Of a DNA stretch of 64,000 bases, positions 37,301 through 44,420 are shown piece after piece. How positions within the stretch are numbered: the stretch's first letter is position 1; every line of letters begins with the position of its first letter. The position numbers and the translations under genes are program-made. Origin of the DNA: Parus major (lineage: Eukaryota > Chordata > Aves > Passeriformes > Paridae); NCBI RefSeq assembly GCF_001522545.3, contig NC_031781.1, positions 10,297,487 through 10,361,486 on the forward strand, read 5' to 3'. The notes below the pieces were generated by a model. It ran no database searches. It was not told where the DNA came from and was given only the letters and a program-made list of their open reading frames with translations.

Positions 37301-40300
37301 CTGGCAGTCAGTGGAACTTATTCTAAATTTATACCCACCTCAGAAACTGCCCAAGAAGCACTCAGTTTGTAGGCAATGCTAATCATTTTATGGTGGCATG
37401 CCTCTCATCACAGTATCTAAATGCATTCTAGACCAAAGATTACATTACATTGTTTGCGAAGAACTGAAGGCATGAACCTGCCTCTTAGTAAAACATGTAG
37501 TTAATACCAACCCTGACCTAGATCTCCTTATCAGCAATTTTTGAAGAAACGATATCATGCAGCAGGAGAATATGCTGCAGCCTGATCCAGCTGCTTCACA
37601 GGAATCTTCACCAAAGTGTTTAGCTCGACAGAGAAAAGGGAGCACCCAGTCTAGCTCACCCAGAGCAGTGTTAGGCAACCACCTGAAAACCAGTATCCCA
37701 CATTACAAGGAGCCCAGCTACTGATCTAAAGGAGATGGATAGTGTCCCTCCAGCACAGAAAAAGCCTACAGCCACACTGCTGACTGGCTGCTAGGACCAC
37801 ACTCATTAGAAACAAACAAGCACAAATACTCAAGGTCAGAGCCTTAGCCCACCCTCTCACTACAAGTTGCCTAAGCACAGGTACCTACTTGAACAACATC
37901 CATCAAGAGGCCAGCAGCTACCATTCCCAAGCCAGCCAGAAGGAACGGCACAAAAATCTGGGAGGCAATGGAGAATGAAGTCTCTGGGAGAAATCCACTG
38001 GCTGACCTGGTCAACTTGCAGGTGAAACCTCTCAGCTTCTTGCCGTGGAAGCACAGTTCCAGCTGTAACTGAGTGACCACCATGGTCACACACTGTTACC
38101 CCATGCTCAGCAGGAAGTGAAGGAAGATCAGGACATCACACAGATCCTCCTTGTAGCTCTCTCCAAAGTCAGAAGGAATGTTTTTCCTCAAACTACAGCA
38201 ACGATGCCAAATTCCTTTAGTTTCTTCTCCTCCTAGGAGCACGTCCAGACGATCGCAGCAAGGGTATCCTCCAAAATTGGTTCAGCTGGGTTGAGCCCAG
38301 GTGGCAGCAAACTCGATGGACACAATTTCTCTGATTTAGATCCAGGGGGGAATTAAAAAAGAGAAGAGAAGATTGTAGAGATGCCTGTGGAGGAATAGAA
38401 ATGAGCCCACACCCCATTCAGCTCCCACCACTTTGGTAAAAACCAGTAAGACCTGCTCAGGCTACAGCACTGAAAGAGTGACAGGTCATACAAGAATCCC
38501 TCAGCGTGCTCAAACACACTGGTGTCCTTTCTCCTCGGGTTACATTTCTCGTCAGAGCGCGGCGTGTGTTTGATACGATGGTTTAATGTGTAAGCCTGCT
38601 GCAAACCAGCCCAGCTCCCTCGCTCCCACCACAAGCACTGCTGAACTCTCCTCACCGTCCCGAGGCCCGGGAGGTGGGGAGTTACCAACCACGATCCATT
38701 CTGCACTTCTCCAAGGTGAAGAAAGGTCAAGGAAAACACGAGCCCGCGTTTCTCTCAGCTGACGGGATCACGCAGGTCTCATCCCCAGGCAGGTGACACA
38801 GCTGAGACAGCTGGTGACACAAGATCTGCCCTTCCAGACCCCAGCCCCTCGTGTCCGCTCCGTGGGCTCTGCGGGGCAGAACAATCGGGCTATGCCAGCT
38901 GAACCTCTGAATGACTGGCTCCCAGGGGAAAAAAAAGTTCAGAGAACCAGCCAATAAGCTTCAAAAGTGAACACCCTTATCTGCTGTCATCACTTCAACT
39001 TTCTGCTAGTTTGCAAAGGCCAAGATAAGAGTCCTAGCTGGAGCTTATTTAAGGTAGCTCCATAATCTCTCTGCACCACAGGCAAGGGAGAGAAAGGGCA
39101 CGCTGTGAGCTGCTCACCCTTCCTGTTCCAAAGTGAAACATGCTGCACGCTCCTGGGAAGGTACTGTCTTTGAGAGAGGGGGTCTCACCCCAGAGGCTCC
39201 ATGGTTGAGCAGCTTATACAAGGTCAAAAAACAGAGCTGCACCATGGCTACATACAGCCAAAAAATTGCATCATGCTTTGTAAAGGCTTCAGCTCAAATT
39301 CAAGCATGTAGGGAAAAGAGCCATGGTATTATGTTTGAGGTTCTTTCTAATAAGTAATTTGGGTAAACAAATTGAATCAGAGGGTGCAAAAGCTTTTAAA
39401 ACCACCATTTAGGATGGATCAACCCCTTCCCTCACATTCTCTGCAGAGAGAAAAAGGCTAATATAAAGTTCAGGCTTGTGGACTCTGTCCTTGTGACAGG
39501 GTCCCCAGCACTGCGGGGGAGTTGGAGAGAACACGACATGCTTGCAGCTAAATTGGGAACTGAGGAAGCTCTCGGCCATTTAGACAGGGTTTCTTTGGTC
39601 TGAATTCACACAAACTGAGGTGACAGAGCAGATCTCCCTGGAAGCAAGGCAGAGTGGGAAACAAATGCGAGCTACAGAGGCTCTGTCCTTCGCTGCTTTG
39701 TAGGCTGGTATTTTGGTACAGCCCCTAAAACCTTCTCCACTCCCAGCTGCCTTGGTGTGTACATGTGTCTCCACCACCTAACAGCGGTCCTGTTAGCTGA
39801 AAGCTAACACGAGAGTACATTTCAGCTAACCTAAATGTAAAAATAGTCCCACAATATCTGGAAGAGTCAAGTTAATAAAAATCCTGTAGTAACCACACAA
39901 CCCAACCTCTTTATACCAGCTGGGAAGAGAGAAATGACAGCGTGAAGGCCCAGTTCTGGTTAGTCATTCACAGAGGCTTCAAGGAAAGAAAATATATTTT
40001 CTGGACAAAATTTCTGGACAAAAACATATGTTTTCAAGTTCTAATAATGTGCCTACCTAGTCCCACATGCCATTGTATCAGCCAACTGGATTGATGACAG
40101 GCAGAAATGTTAATGTAAAGGAAATATCAATAAGCCTAAATGACTCAAATGACATTAAAAAACACAGCAGCAACACATCCTGTACTAAAGCGTCAGCCTG
40201 ACAGGGTTTATGAGTTTATCACGCTCCATCTGTCTCCTTCTAAGCAAGCACCATAAAAAGCCCTCGAGCGATAAATCAGTATGCAGAGAGGTAATTGGTT

Positions 40301-42902
40301 CAGGTGACCCATGTGTGTACACTGGGTCATTTTATTATGCATTTAAGGAGCCTCTGATGAAGAGCCATACCATATTTATCAGCAGAGAGATGCATCACAT
40401 TTTCCTGGCAAAGAAATATACCTTATTTGTCCAGAAAAGATACATCAGGTTTGAGAAGAAAGAGAGCATTGCTCAACAGCGGAAAAAAGATTGTAACTAG
40501 CTAGTGAAAAAACTAAAAAAAATAACCCCAACAGCTCATGGCTGTACCACTCCAGATGGCAAAACCTGCAGAGCTGCACTGCTGCCCTTCTCCACACACA
40601 GATACACCTTATCCTCATGTTGCCAGCTACTCAACAAGTAGCCCTGTCCTGGAGGAGTCAAAGCAGAAACAGCCTTTGGTGAGTCCTGACCCTGATCTAG
40701 ATCCTCCATCCACTGGCACAGTACAAGAAAGAGAACAGAAAGATGGCAAGCGTCTGAGAGCAGTTTTCATACATACCTTGTCATTCCTGCAAAGAAGAGA
40801 CAGAAATACCCATGAATGTTCCCACAGTGGGGCAGTGTTAGCAGCAGGCAGCACTGTTCCAACACCAAGGGCTCACTGGAGAACGATGCTTCTCAGGGAC
40901 TGCACATCCCAGTGGCTCGAGCACTACCACTCCTGACTCTGTGAGCTCCCTGCTCCATCAAGCAGTGTATTTTTGTTTCTAACCTTGCTCTTCTCCTCCC
41001 CACTTTAGGAAAGGACAGAGAACTTTTGTGGAAAGCAGGCAGATGGAAAGTGCCTGGGGCCCAGGGACTCTCAGGGATCCAGTGCTGTCCCACAGAAACA
41101 ACAGCAGCAGCCAGGCAAAGGCCAGGGCTGGCTCAGGAAGGAAGGGCAGCAGCAAGTCCTTGATGAGATGTGCTCAAGCAGTCCATGGTCATGCACAAAC
41201 AGCCACTGTGCCAATTGCCAAAAGCCATGTTTCCTATGAGATATTGCATGGGTTGCACGGGTTGATTTCCCATACTTTAAACACTAATATGATGGCTTTT
41301 AGTGAGCTCTTTATTTGCAAAAACAGAAAACAGACATATGCAGTTTCAGAGGAGAACGAGGTTTGGCTCACATTCTGTTCATATTAGTAGCTCAGTTCCT
41401 CCTAGGAAAAAAAAACTCCCAGGGAAGAAACATTGAAGGAAAAGTCTTCCTCCAACATTATAAACCCATCTGCAATCCATTTCACACTTTAATAACTCAC
41501 AGTAGGAAGAAACATACATTTAATGTCACAGATCCATAGGAACAGGGAGCTCTAAAAAGTCTAAAAAATAAAAATGGTGTTCTTATTTGCTCAGTGTTCA
41601 AGACTCTTGGGAATAATGTCTAGGGAGACAAAAAGTATTTGACACTGGGTTCTGGATTTGCCTGGTGTTCTGTGATCTGACTAGACATTCTGCTGTGTAT
41701 CAAGTACATGCTAAGGTCAGTTAAGGATACTGTGTCACTCCTAAGCCTTTATAGCTCTTCTAGCTCAGGGAGCTCAGCCCTGGGTTAATGACAAAGGAAC
41801 ACAGCTCCACATTTGTGAAAGTTGTCAATGTAAGCATAGTAGTTTCCATGTCACTGTATCAGATAGGGCAGGGTAGTTTGACCTCACAGATAGTTAGTCA
41901 AATAACAAGGTTAACAAAAAGCCACGCTGTTAGAGTAACCCGAAGTGCAAAGGCATGGCAAACTATAATCTGGAAATTAACTGCAGCTTTAAGCTGTCTA
42001 AAATTAGGTGATGGTCATTGCCTTAAAGGTCTGTATTGCTGTACCATAGGAAAAAAGGTCGCATCCTGACCACCAAAGAGTCAGAAATGGGACTTAAAGA
42101 ATTCAAGTCATCTGCTGTGAGGCCTTAGAAAAGGATGTGGTGCACAGGCAGGGCTGTGCTGTTGTATGAAGTGTAAAGGGTGTTGGGCTGGCTGATGCCT
42201 TGTGCAAGGAAGCAGCGGGTGCAGGACTGTCCAGAGTGACATCCATGAGAGATGTCACCAACCTATCTCCTGCAGGAAAGCACTGGGCCACCCCAGCCAT
42301 GAGGCTGCACTCACCCCCCCTCTTCCCAGGACCTAGGGGAGATCTCTGCATAGAACTGCACATTCCTAATCATCCTTCATGTACTCTTTAGTACCGTGTT
42401 TTTTTTTATCCAGAGGAAAGGAGACAGAAAAGCACCACACATCTCTTGAGAGCTGCACAGTACATAATAGCTGACTTTGAGGGACATGCTGGCATAGGAA
42501 ACTGTTGCAAATTCGCCCTTACTATGGCAATCCCAGAGCAAATCCCCTGCCTGGAAGAAAAGTCCCCACTTATCCCATATCAGGTATGTCAGATGAGTTT
42601 CCTTCCCTTACCTGAACATAATCCAAAACCATGCCTGCCAAGACCATGCCAAGCCCAGCTAGGAGGTATGGCAGGAGCACTTGCAGGCAAATTGAGATTG
42701 CTGACTCTTCCTGTGACTTTGCCATGGCCGCTTTCTCCTCAGCCAACAGCTTCTGCTGTGCATGCAGAGAGACATCCTCTGCCTCCTGGCTGCCAAGCCG
42801 GCTCTCTCTGTGTTTACCCTTGCTCTTTCCTCTGTGCCTGGATCGCTCTCCGTTCCTAGACCTGCCCTCTTTTCTCCTCTGCCGAACTTCCTCACCTTTC
42901 AT
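19163..42902 (-). CDS. SLC41A3: Solute carrier 41 member 3, MgtE-type Mg2+/cation transporter (complete long form)
   Basis: Ten coding exons, in transcript order: 42902-42612, 32343-32236, 31431-31360, 30559-30415, 28340-28194, 25581-25437, 24729-24650, 22907-22773, 21978-21830, 19348-19163. All junctions are GT-AG with matching phases, giving 1458 bases and 485 residues (human about 507). Two MgtE-type halves are visible. Half one has [16 protein letters not shown] (about 117-132) and [14 protein letters not shown], with its conserved Asp at about 236. Half two has [16 protein letters not shown] (about 330-345) and [14 protein letters not shown], with Asp at about 459. About ten membrane helices are expected. 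The family moves Mg2+ (Na+-coupled in SLC41A1); for A3 the substrate and membrane are less settled, and mitochondrial Mg2+ efflux has been proposed. The start has a strong Kozak (GCCACCATGA). RQRR near the N-terminus and the DYVQ/HWDVF junction favour A3 over A1 or A2. No disruption is seen. Confidence 0.95.
19349..21829 (-). other. SLC41A3: SLC41A3 intron 9
   Basis: A 2.5 kb intron that contains the GGGAT array (19503-19587) and an A-rich run at about 19978-20008. No coding exon is seen; flanking phases match directly (phase 0 at a Gln codon). Confidence 0.85.
19503..19587 (+). repeat. Pentanucleotide array (TGGGA)17
   Basis: Seventeen perfect tandem copies of TGGGA (85 bases) start 155 bases upstream, in transcript sense, of the SLC41A3 last-exon acceptor. 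G-triplets spaced by AT are a textbook G-quadruplex pattern on the plus strand, which is the template strand for SLC41A3; the pre-mRNA carries the C-rich complement. Confidence 0.98.
21830..21978 (-). CDS. SLC41A3: SLC41A3 exon 9
   Basis: 149 bases between acceptor CTCTGCAG and donor GTAAGC. Two bases complete a Gly codon, then 49 codons (residues 376-424) encode [19 protein letters not shown] and a further hydrophobic helix ending LAAALLQ. The block matches the SARVL-LVVPGHL segment of the second MgtE half known from mammalian SLC41A3. Confidence 0.95.
21979..22772 (-). other. SLC41A3: SLC41A3 intron 8
   Basis: 0.8 kb intron, donor GTAGAC, acceptor CTCTGCAG. I see nothing notable in it. Confidence 0.85.
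22773..22907 (-). CDS. SLC41A3: SLC41A3 exon 8 (second MgtE signature)
   Basis: 135 bases. The reading frame was set by the flanking exons and encodes [19 protein letters not shown], the signature of the second MgtE half, then [19 protein letters not shown], a loop typical of SLC41A3. The frame is obscured as an open frame because it is entered two bases into a codon; the frame that looks open here is not the coding one. Confidence 0.95.
22908..24649 (-). other. SLC41A3: SLC41A3 intron 7
   Basis: 1.7 kb intron with donor GTAGGT and acceptor TCCTCACAG. It contains an AT-rich simple-sequence tract at about 24157-24305 (ATAT and ATAGAT units). No exon is seen. Confidence 0.85.
24157..24305. repeat. 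AT-rich simple sequence (ATAT / GATATA units)
   Basis: A run of imperfect ATAT and TAGATA repeats inside an SLC41A3 intron, ending in A/T-rich DNA. It is low complexity and codes for nothing; apparent Ile/Tyr/Ser-rich open frames here are artefacts. Confidence 0.85.
24650..24729 (-). CDS. SLC41A3: SLC41A3 exon 7
   Basis: 80 bases: one base completes a Ser codon, 26 codons encode [20 protein letters not shown] and FTPVIN, and one base begins the next Gly. It links the halves and leads into the second signature. Acceptor TTCTTAACAG, donor GTAGGT. It is short and was recovered by phase and similarity to the GG-ILSK-V--FKGMA-FTPVI block of the family. Confidence 0.93.
24730..25436 (-). other. 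SLC41A3: SLC41A3 intron 6
   Basis: 0.7 kb intron, donor GTAAGC, acceptor TTCTTAACAG. I see nothing else in it. Confidence 0.85.
25437..25581 (-). CDS. SLC41A3: SLC41A3 exon 6
   Basis: 145 bases from acceptor CACTGCCAG to donor GTAAGC. Two bases complete an Asp codon, then [39 protein letters not shown] and VIVAMSIS follow (residues 256-302). The AKQSP and GW-P-I-AM-IS blocks are family-typical. It forms the helix pair at the start of the second half. Confidence 0.95.
25582..28193 (-). other. SLC41A3: SLC41A3 intron 5
   Basis: 2.6 kb intron, donor GTACAG, acceptor CACTGCCAG. Short A-runs occur near 26898 and 27363. No exon or recognised repeat. Confidence 0.85.
28194..28340 (-). CDS. SLC41A3: SLC41A3 exon 5 (first-half pore Asp)
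   Basis: 147 bases, acceptor GTCTTCTCTAG, donor GTACAG. It encodes [34 protein letters not shown] and [14 protein letters not shown] (residues 207-254). The [18 protein letters not shown] block is the most conserved segment of eukaryotic SLC41 proteins and holds a membrane Asp (about 236) matching the one linked to transport in SLC41A1. Confidence 0.97.
28341..30414 (-). other. SLC41A3: SLC41A3 intron 4
   Basis: 2.1 kb intron, donor GTGAGT, acceptor GTCTTCTCTAG. Open frames near 29.3-29.6 kb have no recognisable content. No repeat noted. Confidence 0.8.
30415..30559 (-). CDS. SLC41A3: SLC41A3 exon 4
   Basis: 145 bases from acceptor TTTGGTCCCCAG to donor GTGAGT. It encodes [18 protein letters not shown], then a loop, then [15 protein letters not shown] (residues 158-205). 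The [13 protein letters not shown] block is near-identical to mammalian SLC41 proteins. Two helices of the first MgtE half. Confidence 0.97.
30560..31359 (-). other. SLC41A3: SLC41A3 intron 3
   Basis: 0.8 kb intron, donor GTGAGT, acceptor TTTGGTCCCCAG. I see nothing else in it. Confidence 0.85.
31360..31431 (-). CDS. SLC41A3: SLC41A3 exon 3
   Basis: 72 bases, exactly 24 codons in phase 0 (residues 134-157): [19 protein letters not shown] then LALIQ. Acceptor ACTCCTAG, donor GTGAGT. It is the amphipathic loop after the first MgtE signature. Too short to show as an open frame; found by the family pattern ANTGQ-D and NLALIQ. Confidence 0.95.
31432..32235 (-). other. SLC41A3: SLC41A3 intron 2
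   Basis: 0.8 kb intron, donor GTGAGT, acceptor ACTCCTAG. An open frame of about 125 codons at 31531-31908 is hydrophobic in its middle but is not bounded by usable splice sites in the right phase and is not part of the protein. Confidence 0.8.
32236..32343 (-). CDS. SLC41A3: SLC41A3 exon 2 (first MgtE signature; common to both forms)
   Basis: 108 bases, 36 codons in phase 0 (residues 98-133 of the long form): [19 protein letters not shown] then [17 protein letters not shown]. Acceptor TTTTCTTCCAG, donor GTGAGT. It is the shared acceptor exon for both alternative first coding exons, each of which ends on a Gln codon in phase 0. Confidence 0.97.
32344..37888 (-). other. SLC41A3: SLC41A3 intron between exon 1b and exon 2
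   Basis: 5.5 kb of intron. A stretch at about 33244-33290 (GGTCCATCTAACCCA core) looks like a decayed interspersed repeat. Two or three tandem 10-base GCTGTGGGAA units lie near 33785-33815. No coding exon was recognised. Confidence 0.75.
33244..33300. mobile_element. Possible decayed interspersed repeat (CR1/SINE-like tail)
   Basis: The phrase AGATCAAAGGTCCATCTAACCC resembles a sauropsid retroelement phrase I know in the form CAGACCAAAGGTCCATCTAGCCCA. Only about 50 bases are recognisable, so family and strand are not assignable by eye. Confidence 0.3.
37889..38105 (-). CDS. SLC41A3: SLC41A3 alternative first coding exon (exon 1b)
   Basis: The coding part is 38083-37889, 65 codons starting at an ATG with purine at -3 and G at +4, opening [20 protein letters not shown]. 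It ends MDVVQ before donor GTAGGT, in phase 0, exactly like exon 1a, so either can join the HWDVF exon. The last 31 residues are a first-helix segment with 17 of 31 identities to exon 1a, including LLAGLGMV. From memory, a human SLC41A3 isoform has a very similar MVVTQL N-terminus, so the choice looks old. A pyrimidine-rich acceptor ending CTGCTGAG puts the exon's 5' edge at about 38105, implying an upstream non-coding exon. The product would be 453 residues. Confidence 0.85.
38106..42611 (-). other. SLC41A3: SLC41A3 intron between exons 1a and 1b
   Basis: 4.5 kb. The part at 38530-38900 is CpG-enriched and may be a second promoter. The rest is AT-richer and shows no exon or recognised repeat. 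Confidence 0.75.
38530..38900 (-). promoter_or_regulatory. SLC41A3: Candidate internal promoter of SLC41A3 (CpG-enriched) for exon 1b
   Basis: About twenty CpGs fall within roughly 370 bases, starting some 430 bases upstream of exon 1b in transcript sense; neighbouring intron DNA has few. A good minus-strand donor (GACG|GTGAGG, exon side ending at 38656) could end a non-coding first exon that splices to the acceptor at about 38105. This is an inference from base composition and splice signals; no TATA box is seen. Confidence 0.4.
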
Positions 42903-42928
42903 GGTGGCTTTCTTGAATCACACTTTTT
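42612..42928 (-). CDS. SLC41A3: SLC41A3 exon 1a (long-form N-terminus and first helix)
   Basis: The coding part is 42902-42612, 97 codons. Acceptor: a long T-tract ending TTTTCAG before 42928, so 26 bases of 5' UTR precede the ATG in the strong context GCCACCATGA. Donor GTAAGG follows DYVQ. Residues 5-40 are extremely rich in Arg, Lys, Ser and Glu. Residues 41-67 look helical and charged, and about 68-93 form the first membrane helix ([19 protein letters not shown]). The opening VRQRR matches the RQRR near the mammalian start. Confidence 0.93.
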
Positions 42929-43975
42929 CTGAAAAAAAAAAAGGAAAAAAAAAAAGTCAGAAACAATGAGATAACAAAAATAAGTATCAGGTAGGTGAGA
43001 GACAGGAAATTCTTTGGCATTGTGTACACTCCATTAACCTGAAGGCAAACTACCACTTACTCCCCAAAGATACTCTGCTGGTCCAAGTATTATTACTTAG
43101 TTTACCTTCAAGTTTGTATAGTGTCAAACCAATCTCCCTTTCCGTAGTTGCATCTCTTGCTAGGCCTGTGTTCACGCTGCAGTGATTGCTGTACATCCTG
43201 GCTCTTCCCCTGAGAACGCCTAGAAGAATGCAGAAGATGCTGCACATGGCCTGAACTCTTGACCCACCACCTCTCACAATGGGAGACACAAGAACTTCCG
43301 AGCCCAGTAGAATCTAACCTTTTTCAGGACCTGACCCCTAGCCAAGAAATGGGAACAGCTGACTTCCTCATATCCTAGCATCCCACAGTCCAGCAAAGGA
43401 CTAGCATCCAGGTGTGTACTAAGCTTGCTACCTACCATAGCTGTCCACCACTCCTCAATAACAAGACAATTATTTGATCTTTGTGCTAATCTGGATACTT
43501 TTTTGTGCCTTAGTTGACACACATGCACTACATGACTCATCTATCTACAGGGAAGTTGCCATGACCCTACAGCATCTTACAAGAAAAAATAAACACGCAA
43601 AATTCTAACCAGTAGCCCCTTTGCTGCCATCAGATCTGATTTTTTGATGGAGCTGTCACTCATACTGCCTGTCCCGCTGCTGGCCCAGGCAGTGCCCCAA
43701 GTCTTTCACCCATCGCCTCCTGCCAGCCCTCACCTGGATTAACCCCTGCCAGATGTTCTCTGTCCCTCTCATTTTCAGGATGGACCCCTAACACCCCGGG
43801 GCCCTGCGCTATCCCAGGAAGGACCAGCCCTCTTCTTGCCCCAGCATCTGGGGAGCGGAGGAAACAGCTGGGAGGCCCCGATCACGGCAGCGGAGGGGAG
43901 GGAGGGAGGATGGGCAAGACAAAGTCCCTCTCTGCGGGAGGAGGAACCGCGGCCCCGTCCCCGCGCGGCTCTTAC
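42929..43975 (-). other. SLC41A3: SLC41A3 5' UTR intron
   Basis: 1.05 kb intron from donor GTAAGA (just left of the assembly gap) to a long T-tract acceptor before exon 1a. No coding content is recognised. Confidence 0.75.
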
Positions 43976-43998
43976 CGGCTCGGTGCGCTGCCCGTGCC
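43976..43998 (-). other. SLC41A3: SLC41A3 non-coding first exon (3' part; rest in gap)
   Basis: On the minus strand, GC-rich DNA ending GAGCCG is followed by a consensus donor GTAAGAG. This is the expected place for the 5' UTR exon that joins the acceptor at 42928. Its upstream part and the transcription start lie inside the run of Ns. Confidence 0.7.
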
Positions 43999-44328
43999 NN
44001 NNNNNNNNNNNNNNNNNNNNNNNNNNNNNNNNNNNNNNNNNNNNNNNNNNNNNNNNNNNNNNNNNNNNNNNNNNNNNNNNNNNNNNNNNNNNNNNNNNNN
44101 NNNNNNNNNNNNNNNNNNNNNNNNNNNNNNNNNNNNNNNNNNNNNNNNNNNNNNNNNNNNNNNNNNNNNNNNNNNNNNNNNNNNNNNNNNNNNNNNNNNN
44201 NNNNNNNNNNNNNNNNNNNNNNNNNNNNNNNNNNNNNNNNNNNNNNNNNNNNNNNNNNNNNNNNNNNNNNNNNNNNNNNNNNNNNNNNNNNNNNNNNNNN
44301 NNNNNNNNNNNNNNNNNNNNNNNNNNNN
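43999..44328. other. Assembly gap (330 Ns)
   Basis: A run of N from 43999 to 44328. Open frames reading through it are artefacts. The run length may be estimated or arbitrary. Confidence 1.
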
Positions 44329-44420
44329 CGCCGCTCCCGGAGCCCGCCGAGGGTGGAAGGGAAGGGAAGGGAAGGGGTGACAGTTTCCAGCGTGGGCAGC
44401 GTAAACAGGAGGCTGCAATT

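Larger units (their letters stand above)
43840..44420. promoter_or_regulatory. SLC41A3: CpG-island promoter of SLC41A3, interrupted by assembly gap
   Basis: Sequence on both sides of the gap is GC- and CpG-rich, unlike the flanks. It coincides with the non-coding first exon and its donor. A short run of GGGAA repeats lies at about 44355-44378. The gap itself is probably GC-rich DNA that failed to assemble. Confidence 0.65.
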
